A DNA stretch of 64,000 nt from Gnetum montanum. Taxonomy: Eukaryota > Streptophyta > Gnetopsida > Gnetales > Gnetaceae. A model generated the notes under the pieces. It saw only the letters and a list, made by a program, of their open reading frames with translations. It was not told the DNA's origin and did not search any database. Within the stretch, counting starts at the first letter, position 1; each line of letters opens with the position of its first letter. The stretch is taken from the NCBI GenBank assembly GCA_015680685.1, contig MNCI01007684.1, positions 901,039 through 965,038 of the forward strand. Reading direction: 5' to 3'. Positions 45,780 through 57,950 of this stretch are shown piece by piece. Made by a program: the position numbers and the translations under genes.

Positions 45780-46265
45780 AATAGGAGCCTCTTGGTGCAA
45801 CACACATGGCAAAAAACATAACACCTAGAGCTAAAACGCCCGAACGAGTGGCAACTGACATAGTAGTTAGAGCTAAAACACCTGAACAAGTGGCAAAAAC
45901 CATAAGCCTTCCAGCGGAGCCTAAGCCTAAAATGCTTCCAAAACCACATCTGATTAGGAGACAACCACATGATCAAAGCGCCCTTGTGGCAAAAAACAAG
46001 TCAGATCTTCGCACACTCTTCACATTCTTTCGTGGTGCATATGTCACGTTCTTTTGTATTGTACTAACTTACACGTTCTCTCATGGCTTGAAAAGGCCTT
46101 AAACTAAATCGTGGCCCAAAAAGGCCTTAAACTACCACCTTTTCACATTTCTTTATTTTTACTTGTGCATTTCAGTTCATGTTTTCTGCAGTTTCTATTT
46201 AACATTGTTTTCTCTATTTGCTTTTGTTTACAAAATCATACAGATGCACATGCATGCATCCACAC
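45780..46265 (+). other. Tail of the Tat-like polyprotein with RAKTPE repeats
   Basis: An open frame 45,806-46,102 contains two copies of RAKTPE.VA and a basic, proline-rich stretch (LPAEPKPKMLPKP). It contains no RT, RNase H or integrase motif. Beyond 46,102 only AT-rich DNA is seen. Confidence 0.5.
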
Positions 46266-46690
46266 TGATAGTCCTAGAGTCATGACTTAAAACTGATACC
46301 ACATATTCGTCCTAGCGTCATGATGGTAAACTGACACCACCGATCACACTCATAATGCACACTATTCATCTTGGCATTATGATGGTAAACTGATACCATA
46401 GAATGTCCTAGGGTATGACTCAAAACTAATACCATAGAGCAGATCTAGAATCATGACCTAAAAATGATACCACAAAACATCTGGTATGACATTAAACTGC
46501 CACAATTTTGTTCATCAGAGTCCGCTAAGACTATAAACTAGCTTGCCTCTTCATAGTCTGTCATGACTATAAACTAGCATCGTACCATCTGCTACGATAA
46601 TAAACTAGCAACGTCCAACAGGTTATGACATAAAACTAACCGACGATAGTCTGCTAAGACGATAAACTGGTAAGATCATCTCTGGCACAT
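46265..46690 (+). repeat. Degenerate tandem array, about 11 units of 35-45 bp
   Basis: Units share a pattern of 'gtcatgac.taaaact.ata..a', for example at 46,272, 46,313, 46,374, 46,410, 46,452, 46,487, 46,525, 46,558, 46,590, 46,626 and 46,655. It lies between the protease and the 3' LTR, where an RT-bearing element would have pol. Confidence 0.6.
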
Positions 46691-47192
46691 TCATCAGCTA
46701 CTGTAATTCATGACATTTCTTCATCAACACCTGCTGCATCATTCATCACATCGGCTCTGACAACACTATTATTGCTCATTTTTTCCCTTAAGTTTCATAT
46801 GGTGCCTACATTTGCATCGGCCACATTCATGTCTAAAGTGTTTGCTAACTCATTCACTTGTGGTTTTCTTATCTTCTTGGAGTTATGTTTGCAAGATGAC
46901 ACCCAGTGGTGCACGTACACAGATACACTTCATCACGGTTACAAGGTGCCACATTGTTTCTGATGCATGCAAGAAGGTTAATCAATCTATTCAAAAGTAC
47001 ATTTCCAATTCCCGATACATTCTCCATTTCCCCAACACTCTTGTTCTCTTTCCTACCCAGTTACAGTTCCTAGATACACCTAGCACACCCCAAAACTTTG
47101 AGCACACTATTGCACACTACGATACTCTCAAGCAGTTGCAACACACAACACGACACATGAGCATGAGTGAAAAATTGAAAGAAAACTCTATC

Positions 47193-47280
47193 CAAAAAAA
47201 AAGAAAAGAAAAAAGAAAAGAAAAAAAATAAAGAAAAAAAATCAAAATAAAAAGAAAAAGAAAAATATTAAAGATTAAAG
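47193..47280 (+). repeat. A/G-rich tract
   Basis: An almost pure purine stretch of A-runs broken by single G. It lies about 580 bp upstream of the 3' LTR. The likely functional polypurine tract is the short AAAGAGGGG at 47,846-47,854, next to the LTR. Confidence 0.7.
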
Positions 47281-47858
47281 AGCAAAATGAACCACAAGAC
47301 CCTTGGCACTTCCCATACAAGCCCCAGGCAGGAAGGCAGTTGTTTTGGAAAGAACTATTCATGTCTCACACTGTCATGTTTCACCTCACTGCGTGGCTTT
47401 GGCTGTCAGATAACGGATTCCCATAGACACTCCACAAGGGTCTTGTTTCTCCAAAGAACACATCATCTCATCACGTGGCTTTGGTTGTGACAACAAGTTC
47501 TCTTAAACCTGAATACAAGAATCTTGTTCCTCCAAAGGACGCACACCTCATGCCGTGGTTCCAAGTCTGCCAAATACTGGCTATTGACAAGGATCAACAT
47601 GAGTCGTTAGCACAGATGAATGCTCCTCTCCCACATCAGTACAATCCCTTGATCAATTCCCAATCCCACAGTTGCAAACGTCCTCCCTACCCATCTCAAA
47701 ACCTTATTTCCTAATCCCATGTACTTTGAAAATGGTGCGACGACATCTAGCCAAGTGCCAAAGGACAATGCTTGCTACCAGTTTGCTTGTGATGTTTTGT
47801 ACTTCTTTTTCAATGCCTCTCAGGTCGATTCCTCCAGGCGTCAACAAAGAGGGGCCAA
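47281..47858 (+). other. 3' UTR and polypurine tract of the Tat-like element
   Basis: No coding domain was recognised; short open frames overlap in several frames. AAAGAGGGG at 47,846-47,854 followed by CCAA directly precedes the 3' LTR and is the probable plus-strand primer. Confidence 0.55.
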
Positions 47859-49867
47859 TGAAACACCACAAAAATTTTGGCTAACACCTATAGATAGAAA
47901 TTGAGCTAAGTCATGTTGATCCCCTACATGACCAAGCTTAAAAGTCTTAAAACCAGCATCAAATGGAGCATAATTGAACAAGCAAGAGTTCCTCAGGACC
48001 CACAAGTGACTACATCAGCATCTAGCATTAGGAATTTCATGTTTTGGGTTTAAAATACTTGGGTTTAACCAAGTATACACTCTGCACGCTAGGTTGTACG
48101 CTGGCCAGCGTATAGGCCAACGTATGGCAACTTTTGGGCCTCAAAAATGAGTCAAAACATGCCAGAATTGAGCATCTGGAGCCCTAGGGCCTTCCCCAAG
48201 GTCCTCAGCATCTCTCAGCCTTCTAAAAATTAAATTTTGGTCCCTAAATAATGCATTTTCAAGTGTATACACTAAGCACACCTTGGTATACGCTGGCCAG
48301 CGTATAGCCTAGCATATACCACCAAAAACGGCCCAAAATAGGCACCAAAGAGAAATATTTTCAAGTCAAATAGACTCCTGGAGGTATGGAAACTATTGGG
48401 CATCATCGCAGGCACCTCAAAATCAAGTTTTAAGATCAAAATACTACATTTTCATGTGTATACACTGGGTATACCTTGCTGTACGCTAGCAAGCGTATAG
48501 CCCACCGTACACCACCATGAACGAGGAAAATTAGGCACTTTTGGGCAAGTTTTCAACCTAGAATCGATCCTCAGGACATGAGAAATAATCTTACAAGGTC
48601 ACACTCTTCAAAAACTTCAGTTTTGGCTTCCAACGAGCCATTTTCACCTATTGACGCTGAGCACACCTTAGTATATGCTGGTCCATGTATAGCCCAGCGT
48701 ACACCACTGAAAAAAGCCAAAAATGCATCAAAATAAAGTCAAAATTGGCATTTGGACACCCTGGAGGATCAGCAATGCTGAGGCATCAAGGGGAAAGCAC
48801 TAGCATATAGATTCAGACATCTAACGAGGTTGATGTTGAGGTTGATGTCGATGCTGATGTTGAGGTTGATGTTGAGGTTGATGATGAGGTTGACATTGAG
48901 GTTGATGTTGAGGTTGATGCTGAGGTATACGTTGAGGTTGACATTGAGGTTGATGCCCAATCTCATGTGCTGAACATTGTACGTAGATGCCAACACACAC
49001 CAGAGCATTTCAAGACATACTGAGGCCAAAAAAAGTAGGCCAGAGCATGGATCCAGAAGCTAGAGACATCATTCTTATTGTAACATACAAAATTATTTGT
49101 GAACTTTAAGTTGTTTGAGTGTTCCAAGCCTATATGCTGGGTGCTCATACGCCAACGTGTATGCTGCACGCTGTATAGTTGTAATGTATCCTGCACTCAG
49201 TCAACACACCACCTATCTCCCGATCTGAATTTTTCTCACCTGACAGCCACTCATCTCCTTCCAGATTCGAATCTAACACCCAAGATCTTATAAAAATCCC
49301 AATTTTTCACTAGATAGAGGTTGGCAATTTTTACAAACGGACACAAAAAGAATAGGAATTTGGGACACTTAGCAAATCTGAGCATCAACCTCTGTACGTT
49401 GGGCATCAGACTTGGATGCTGAATTTCCCTGCAATCCAAAACCTGCATATTCCAGCACTCGTCATCATCCACCGGGGCTAAACGTCTGCCTTGTGGTCAA
49501 TCCACAATTGCGTTCTGACTGGTGCACACTGTAATCATTTCTCAATACAAAATAATTTACATTTTGCACAGATTTATTGCAGTTTTCTTTGTTTTTCCAG
49601 TTTATATTTACATTCCCATTTACATTATTATGTCTGTTTACGTTACGGTTTACATTTAATGTGCATCATTTATGTATAACCTAACGCATTACAAAGTGTG
49701 TACATTGGGGAAGTCCTCGTTTGATCAGTGCATGGACCATTCAAGGCACTCTACCTTCATCTATTCCAGCTTGCCCTCAAGCGAAGGTAGGGTCTTCTGT
49801 ATTTCTTCCGAGGATCTTCCAGTGTTTGTTTTATTCCAGCCTTGCACCGACCATTTTAGACGGTACA
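47859..49867 (+). repeat. 3' LTR of the gag-protease element
   Basis: 2,009 bp, TGAAACACC to GGTACA, aligned over its length with 39,578-41,631. It holds a perfect 20-bp palindrome, TATACGCTGGCCAGCGTATA, at 48,287-48,306, and the shorter 11-unit minisatellite (48,826-48,957). Confidence 0.9.
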
Positions 49868-49872
49868 GATAG

Positions 49873-50620
49873 CTCACCCGCACTGACAAACGGATGCACA
49901 TTTTGTGCAACACAAGAGCGCATCTAGATACATAGTCACATGTCAATGGTAGCCAGTAAGGCAATGCTGTGTCTCCCTTTTTATCTCTCTCTCTCATGGA
50001 CTCCTACTACTACATCTTGTCTCTCTCTCACACTCCCTCCAACAACTCCTCCTTAGTGGAGTGGCCACTCAACTTAAAAGGATCAGATTAGTGCTAGTGA
50101 TAAAAAGAGAGGAAGAAGTGGTGAAGGATCAAACTATGCTAAATCACCACAGGGAAGGAGATTATGGAAGGCATTGTAGTTGCAAGAGAAAGCTTTGTTA
50201 CCATAGCACTAGCTACTAAGATAACACTGCTGAAGAAATTAGGTTCAGGATTCACTACTACCAATTATGCCAGAACTGAGTTTCTTCTCGATATTAACAG
50301 TAGTAGTGTCATCTCATTTCATAGAATCATAATCAAAGATATGTCAAACATTCGTATCTTTACTGTGAGATCCAAGATGTACTAATTCTCCTACCATTCT
50401 CCCTGCTGATTGTCTTTTACTTTTTTTTTCACTTTAATTATGAATCCCTCTCATTTGGTTCTATATTACGAGTTATTATTAGTGATGATGAATATGTTGA
50501 GTTGATAATGAGCTATCTTCAATTTTTTCTTTCTATCTGCAATGTTTTCTTTTTTATTTCTAGGAATTTGAGTTTTCTATTTTAAGAAACTAAGTTGATG
50601 TTCAACTCAATTTGTAACTT
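49873..50620 (+). other. Unassigned coding-like segment, copy 2
   Basis: Partner of 6,370-7,110. The open stretch 50,164-50,385 contains ESFVTIALATKITLLKKLG and ends like the copy-1 stretch. Unknown family. The uninterrupted sequence at about 50,620 is the empty site of the copy-1 solo LTR. Confidence 0.4.
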
Positions 50621-51289
50621 GTAATTTAGGCATTACTAAATTTAACCACAAAATGTGCTCTAAAAAGATATGAGCTTTTTATGTGCAACTGTAATGAGTG
50701 TGAAAAGTCTTATCATAAAAGAATAAAAAATTAGAGAAGGAATCAAATTTAGATTATTATGATACATAAGTTGCCAACTCATGAAGTGAAATGGTATTAT
50801 TGAAAATAATATTAGTAAATGAGATAATCCTTTGAATGTGATGATGATAAGCATACAAGAATCTTCTTCTATGAATTAATTTAAAAAATAAAAATATTAT
50901 TTTTAGTCTACACAACACCATAGATATTTTCTTTCATATTAAATAGTTTCAAGGTTTTTATCACTTAAATTGGTATGTTCTATTTTTTTGCTCTTTACAT
51001 CCTCTATCTAACTGTTTTGACTTTACATCATTTATTTACAAATTAATTTTAAAAATAAAAATATTATTTTTAATTTACACAACATCGTATGTTTTCTTTC
51101 ATATTATAGAATTTTAAGGTTTTATCACGTAAATCTTTTATGTTTTGTTATTTTCCCCTTTACATCTTTTGTTTTATCATTTTCTAGTAGAATATAGAAA
51201 GAAGCACAAGTATTCAATTTATCATTATCTAGAAAAACTTGTTTGTAATGAAGTTCCTCTAAAAATAGTACTTATGAATTAATTTGTTA

Positions 51290-52610
51290 TATTTCAAGGA
51301 ATTGGTAAGGACTCATGGGTGGGGATTAGAGGGGATGAAAAAAAATCAAAATGTGCAGATGTGTTATTTGGGGCATCTATATCCAAGCATAAGAAACCTA
51401 TTATTGATATAGTTCTCAGTAGAAGTTATTCTACTAGTTCGAAGCTCCATGCTAGAGTTGTTTCTTTAAAACCAAATATCTTCAATTTTGCTTCCAATAA
51501 CATAAACTTCACAATGGTTGATACATTTTTCCTTATTAATTTTTTTGAAGCAAAACTAAAATTAATGTATTTAATTACATTATATAAATGAATGTATTAA
51601 ATTGTGTTCCATGAAACATTGAGACATTTTTAATTTTCAATTTCTTTTGGCAAAATCTTAATAAAAAAAATTTAGGAAAACTTCAAATTCTATAATAAAG
51701 TTTAGTATTACTTACATGTAGCTGCATTGGAAGCTTTTAATAAATAGAGAGCTCTAATTATTACTGCAACAGAGATTTTTGATTATTACTGGACTAGCTA
51801 AAGCCTTAGCACATGTTAACAAGATTCACTTGCCATTATCTTTTTGGATGAATTCAAATTCAATAATTTTTTAAAGGGTTGTTTGGATGTCTTGAAGTTT
51901 ATTCAAGAATGGTTTATGAAACTAAAAGGAGTTTGTTAGTTCTATTAAGACTTAGCGTCTCTTCAACAGAGCCATGGAAAAAGTTGGGTTGTATGAAAAT
52001 AATTAAGAAGTTAGGCACTTGTTACTATCATTATTCATTTTATTTTTTCCATAGAGCCTATATTCACGAGATAAAGTCACAAAAATGGTAATGGTATTTT
52101 AAATTATCATATTATTTACCTTTGTGATGGACAACTAAAAGCATGTACTAGAACATAACAGGTAATGCTCTCTCTTGAATCAAAAAGTTCTTTTTTTGCA
52201 ACATTATAATTTTCTTAAGTTCATTTCTTTAATGATTCTCATTGTCATTTTAACTTTATTAGATAAAAATGCAAATTGGTTCAAATGGAAAAGTAGAGGC
52301 TATGAATATTGACCTTGAAGAACATGCAGACTACGTTTTCGTATCATCCATAACTGTTATCATATCTGAAGTCTACAAAGATATTATAGGAAAAGTAGTA
52401 AGAAATGTTGCATGGACACTAACACTAAATGAATTAGAAGCAGTAGTTCACCTAGTTGATTTAGTTGTTGAATTGTCAAAATCATAAATTTTTTCTCATA
52501 TATATATATATATATTGGTGGTGGAATTATAGAAGTCATTTTCCATGCTACTTTGATATTTGATTTTTGACGTTCAATGTCATACTTTTGGTTTCATCAA
52601 GTAATGATGA
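51290..52610 (+). repeat. Exon-like module, copy 2b (best preserved)
   Basis: Two open frames are preserved: 51,319-51,591 (90 codons; includes KHKKPIIDIVLSRSYS and LHARVVSLKPNIF) and 52,269-52,487 (72 codons; includes GKVEAMNIDLEEHADYVFVS). The second is preceded by 'actttattag', which could be a splice acceptor, and ends in a stop followed by a (TA)n tract at about 52,499-52,514. The copy-1 version has stops. Presumably exons of a decayed host gene; family not recognised. Confidence 0.5.
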
Positions 52611-53383
52611 AATCTAGTACTATGTTAGTGCATTCAAAATCAAATCTAGTAATGGTGTGTATGCTTGGTATATGTTATGTTGATTTTTCTATTTGGATAG
52701 GTTTTTTGGTTGGTTATTCTCAATATACAGTGTTTGAATTTTATTGTAATATAAATTTTATTAGTGAATTTTGGTAATTTATGTTTAAATTCTCATAACA
52801 TTTATCATTTTCATATTCATGTATGATTTATTACAAGATTGGAATAAAATTTCAGTTTTTTAGTTGATATGAATATTAATTTTGTGCAAATGAAAATGGA
52901 TGAGTTTCCACTAAAAATTACCAAATTTTCCATGAGGTTGCAAATTCTATTAATATTCACTAGATTGCAACCTTCTTGGATAATCATTATTTGTCAAAAA
53001 AACTGGCCGATTAATTTCTATAATTACAATCTTCCCACATTTGACTATATGCCTCCATGTTATTTGTGCTAGTAAATTCTTTCAACATTCTGCATGCAAT
53101 TTTTTAAAAATGAAAATATTAGGCTTTTTCTTATTTGCAGAAATTTAATTGAAGAATAAAGTTACTCTAATTTAACCATAAGAAAATGTCATAAAATTCC
53201 CATATATTTCTTTTACCTTTATCTTGCGTCATTTCTTTGAATGTCCCAAGTACAATAATATACTTTCTTTAAACTAATATTTATAGAATTTTTTAAAAAT
53301 GAATAGCAGTGTTTGTTTTTTAAGTTATAAGATTAAAGTTCAAGCATAAGTACAAACACCTAAAATGATTTAATTAGTAACAA

Positions 53384-53450
53384 TGGGGTGTTAGCCTAGT
53401 GGTAAGACTCTTAATTTGGAAATTTCAAGTTATAGGTTTGATTTTGGTGG
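53384..53450 (+). repeat. tRNA-derived SINE head, copy 2
   Basis: TAGCCTAGTGG (A-box) at 53,392-53,402 and 'aggtttgattttgg' (decayed B-box) at about 53,434-53,447. Same position and orientation as 10,768-10,845. Confidence 0.65.
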
Positions 53451-53639
53451 GCTATATTGTTTTGGTGGTAAATATTATTTTAAAAAATATTTTGGGTTCA
53501 AACACCCCTTCCCTCTAAATGATTTAAATAATGGAAATCAAAAATTTTACCATTAAGTATAAGATAATTTTATAAAATATATCAAAATTTAAGCTAGATC
53601 TTATTATCTTGTTATGTAAGATGTTATAGATTAAAGTAA

Positions 53640-53812
53640 CTAATGAGCAATGGAACAATTCAACACCCAACCATACAAGTCACAAGTGTTTCATGTGCAA
53701 CCAGATCATAATCTATGGATGAAGCAATGTGATTATGCTAGTAATTAATTTAAGTTCGAGACTGTTGACTTTCCACATGGAGCTAGTGAAGTCTATGTGT
53801 ATGGTCTGTAGT
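53640..53812 (-). repeat. Truncated minus-strand gypsy LTR, copy 2
   Basis: Matches 11,025-11,190. It is cut at 53,812, where a deletion joins it to the sequence equivalent to 13,730. Confidence 0.55.
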
Positions 53813-54740
53813 CTTGTGGCAGTAGTGGTGGAGCTTGTTGTTGCTATTGTTCTTCTTGTTGCTGCTGACCATTGGGTCCCACTTATTATTGTTGTTCAGT
53901 GGTTTGTGTGGTTTCCCCAACTTTTGTTTCTTCCTCCACTTGATATTTCTTTGGTGGTGCTGGCTTGAGGATTTTAGCATATGAGGCATTTTGGACCTTC
54001 TTGAGGATGTACTTTTTCATTAACATTGTACTTTTTCATCAGAATTGTACTTCCTCTGGCCACAAAGGTGGACTATCTATTTAATCTCATTTTGGGAAGT
54101 AGGTGGTATGTGCCAATTTTGAAATAAATTCTTTCCTCTAGAGTTAACTCATTATACTCATCTTATTTGCCATATATCCTCTTTAACCATAGTTTTCTAG
54201 TTTTTGTGTCTAATCTTATGGATAGATGTGCTAATCTTGTCCTTTCATTGGGCATGTTTAGAGTTTCTACTATCACCTCAATTGAATATGAAACAAAGAT
54301 TCCTTCAATGTTGACCGCAACATCCTCTTCTTCATTATGCTAGAATTGGTAAGTCTCCCCTAGATAGCATTTGCCACTATTTAAAAGGATGAGCCATAAT
54401 GGTGACACTTGGAGTTGCATCATTACTGCCTTTGGAACAAACTCTATGAATGGACCAAAGTTCATCTCCACAGTTACTATGGTTAGGATTGTCTTCTCTT
54501 AGATGATTTGGAGTCATTCTTGTGACAGCATGAGGCATGTTCCTTGTACTTGTGGTTCTTCCACCTTCACTTGAGTTGATTGTCCAAAGGTAGGAGTTTC
54601 TTGATAGATACTAAAATATTGAGCCTCTTGCTTCATATGTTTTGCTTATTGCTCTTGTGCTTGTATTTGGCCTCTTGGTCGTTTGCATGCTAGATGTAAG
54701 GGTCTTCCTATTGCTTCTCTCGTTGGGGCCATTTACAATC
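53813..54740 (-). pseudogene. Broken ORF of an unrecognised mobile element, copy 2
   Basis: Partner of 13,730-15,740 without the inserted LTR. The N-terminal piece (54,360-54,735 on the minus strand) keeps EEGGRTTSTRNMPHA and GDELWSIHRVCSKG. The lower part has the glutamine-rich stretch at 53,820-53,900. Stops interrupt it. Confidence 0.45.
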
Positions 54741-55589
54741 ATTAAGGATTTAGGAATTATTAGAATGTGTTCTCTAATTTTGATAACTTATTTTCTTTCT
54801 CATAGCTTTAGTTAGATCAAATTCCTAGGCTACTATCACTACAAAGTTAGAATTTTTTTTTTAAAAAAACCCCATAAGTGTTAATTTTCTTATCATCCTT
54901 CATAGTTGTCCATTTTGTTCTTTTTTATGGCTCATAATGGTCAATATGGTTCATTAAAAGGATGATTTAAGATTTTTTAACATTAATGTGATTAATTTTT
55001 GTTAAAAATTTTTAACTTTCCCTTCATGCTTACCCTTATAATACCTTCTAGGCATTAGCAAATTATGACTCCAATTTTTGTTATATCCCACTAGCCACAG
55101 TCCCACAACTAAGGTAAGAGCTCCATGATCAAAGAGATTTAAGAAATAGAAAAATCAAAGCTAGAAGTGTGGAGTTATGAGGGTTGGAAGTTGGAATGTT
55201 AGAGGTCAGATTGTAGATGAAAAATGGTAAAATGTCCCTTGGCTCAAATGTGAAAAATGATAAAAATTCAGTGAAGTGTCCATGTATATATAGATTTTAT
55301 GGGATTTGATATCGGAGGAAAAAATTTCACATTTTTTGATAATATTTAAGGATCAAAATAGATCATTTGGAATGTTTGGAAGGTATAAAGCATGTTTAGA
55401 GGATCTCGAGGTATGGATGATGCATATTTTTGGGAATTTAGCATAGAAAGTTCATAAAGAAGGAATCTCAAGCTATGAAAGTTCATGAAGTGTTGATAAG
55501 ATGGATGAGATGGGTAGTGAGCTCATGTTATTGGAATAGATAGTTTGAGTGATAAGAGAAGTTTTTATTGATGTTTATTGATGTTGGAA

Positions 55590-57061
55590 AGATCAAGATG
55601 ACGTGGAATCACTTGGTAAGTATAAGAGACTAACTGTACAAGTGGGTCCTTCCCAAAGCAAGCTCCAACCCTTAATGCCCTTATATAACCACAACTAAAA
55701 GTGTCCATAGGTACCCAAGGCATTGAATGTAACACATACCTATTTAGAAAAACACACATGTTAGCACCACCAAGTTAGGAAAATTATTCTATGTTACACA
55801 AATACACAAGTTATGATTATTCATATAGTGAGATGAAATGGACTTAGAAGGGATTGTGGAAAATGGGATGTGAGGTATCTTACCATAGGCATAATGAATT
55901 CTTATGTTTTATTAGTGGTTAAAGTAATCATTAGCCTTTCTATCCAAGATTCAAACCAAGTCTAAATTACATTTTAGTGACATCACATTATCTCATCTCT
56001 TCGAATTACAATTGTAAGACTACCACTATTGTAAGGAGTACTGTCACTTGGAATATTGTCCAAGGGAGGAGTTTATTCATTACACTTATTTTTTGAAATT
56101 CCTAAGAAAATACCTACCTTCAAGTATGGGTAACATGTCTTTTCAATGGAACCCTAGAAATTTATTCTGTTCATGAGTTTTATTTTTATCTCTATCAACC
56201 TTACTAGAGGACTACCTTTAGGCATGGGTAACATGTCTTTCCAATGACATGGTATGGCAACAATTGTTTTTCTCTGACTTCCATTTTTCATTAGATCTAC
56301 AAGAATATAATATGAACTAAGAAATAGGATAAAATCAACAAAAGGAATCCAAGAGAGTCCACAAATCCCCTTGATGTCACATCCTTTACATTCCCACTTA
56401 GTTCTTCACTTTTTAGTCCAAGCATAATGATCATGAGTTTATTCATAGTTGTATGATGATAAGAATATCATTATGGCCATGGTAAGAACTTCTTATTAAT
56501 GGAATGAGTGGATGAATGTTGTGGTCTCACTATTTAAATAATTAGTCCTTTGTGACTTGATAACATAATGAAATCTTCACCTTATTGGACTATATCTTGT
56601 CTTATTCTTAATGTGTTTTATTAATAATCAAAATTATTTACAAAGGTCATGAAAACAAAGTATTAAAGAGATAACAAGAATTAGAAAAATATGTAAATAA
56701 TGAAAAATGTGAATGAATTAAAAATCATTAAAGAATTGAAAAATGCAAAAGAATATTGAAAATTTAAGAAATGGAAAACTATAAAAGAATGAGAAAATAT
56801 TGCAGAATGTAAAAAGTATAAAAAGATGGAAAAACTGTATTAAAGAATCTGAAAAGATGTATTAAGAAATTAGAAATAAAAAAGAATTGTAAAAAAAATT
56901 GAAAAGCACTTATTAATTCTGGAATCAAGATAAGGCATCTCCCCGATGACTAAACTCACGGGCAAGTGTTTGGAAATTGCTCCTTGGATCTCCTAGATCA
57001 TACACTCTAGATGGTTCACTTACCATTCTTATTGATTTAACTTTTTAGTTATCATCCTAGG
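55590..57061 (-). mobile_element. Minus-strand gypsy pol end and 3' UTR (G4)
   Basis: In minus orientation the blocks match the G2 3' UTR order: 'tttagtcatcggggagatg' near 56,970 (G2 25,675), an A-rich (complement T-rich) stretch at 56,600-56,930, 'catgggtaacatgtctt' near 56,225 (G2 26,470) and the 'gtgggtccttcccaaagca' stretch near 55,640 (G2 26,930). G3 is inserted into its pol end at 57,062. Confidence 0.6.
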
Positions 57062-57950
57062 TGATGAGTGGCTAGATACCCCTACACTCAACCATACGAA
57101 TATGAGCATAGCATGCAAGATCCGGTCGAACTCCGCAGACTAAGTGCCTAAACACCCCATGGAACACTTGGGGTTAATCATTCGTTGTCTTCCCAAACTT
57201 ACTTGTAGTTGTCACGGTGTATGGTTAAGCAAGTTTGAGGTATATGATTTTTATGGTCTTTTTCTATTTTATATCTTCTACACTAATAGGGTGAAGGGTT
57301 TAGAAACTAACTAACTCTAAATAATGAACTAAGTCTAAATTACCTAGCGTCAGCATCTGTTCCGACTTACCGTACACACCCTGAACCGATGCAACCGTGA
57401 CTACTAAACACTAATCGTTACTGGGATCACCACGTGTAATGCACGTGCTAGAAGTGGTCATACTGAGGTACCTATCTAGGAGGAAAGGGTTGAGAGAATC
57501 TAATCACGATGAGCATCCATTCCTTGATTATCCGTACACATCCTTAAATTCTCATAATCAAGTCATACTCATTCCGCGTTACTAGGAGAAAACAGTAAAT
57601 AACATGTAATAAATAACAAGTAATAAATCCTATTCCATGTATTGCAAGGTTTATCCAGAAAGCTCATCTTTATTTTTGTACACAACTTGTGTTCAGGTAC
57701 AATGTTGCTAGAATAAAGATTTTTTTTACTTTAGGACTCCTATTGCGGGCACATGGAAAATAATCTATCTCTGGAGTGATCAATCTGTCAGAGTTTCCCT
57801 ACTATTTAGCCTAGGATGAAGAAATAAGAGAGAGCCGCCTCTTATTTATAGATATGACGGTGCACTACAATATTGCATATGTTATATTGTAGGGGATGAC
57901 GCGATATCACATATGCAATATCATGGCCCATGCGATATCATGTCTCATCA
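57062..57950 (-). repeat. 3' LTR of G3
   Basis: 889 bp, plus-strand view TGATGAGTGG to CTCATCA. It is followed by the complement of the polypurine tract (TACCCCTATG). Many CpG and TpG differences from the 5' LTR are seen. Confidence 0.85.

Larger units (their letters stand above)
39578..49867 (+). mobile_element. Tat/Ogre-like LTR element with gag and protease only
   Basis: Two long LTRs (2,054 and 2,009 bp) run from TGAAACACC to GGTACA. Target duplication GATAG is perfect at 39,573-39,577 and 49,868-49,872, and copy 1 has an uninterrupted site near 6,370. The internal 6.2 kb encodes a Gag, a zinc-knuckle-like segment and a retropepsin with Tat-like features. No RT, RNase H or integrase motif was found anywhere between 45,780 and 47,858. 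It would depend on enzymes in trans. By hand count the first 270 bp of the two LTRs differ at about 10 percent of positions, mostly transitions, so it is old. Confidence 0.85.
28250..55975 (+). repeat. Segmental duplication, copy 2
   Basis: Paralogous to about 2,536-16,890 in direct orientation. It is about 27.7 kb long because it carries the CpG-rich insert (about 30,985-32,340), the copia element (33,013-38,851) and the gag-protease element (39,578-49,867). Relative to copy 1 it lacks two solo LTRs and about 2.5 kb between 53,812 and 53,813, where 'atg' is present at both deletion edges. Confidence 0.85.

Noticed and set aside
46772-47231. Open frames between the repeat array and the A/G-rich tract as pol remnants
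   Set aside because: Read in all frames, they show no RT, RNase H or integrase motif.
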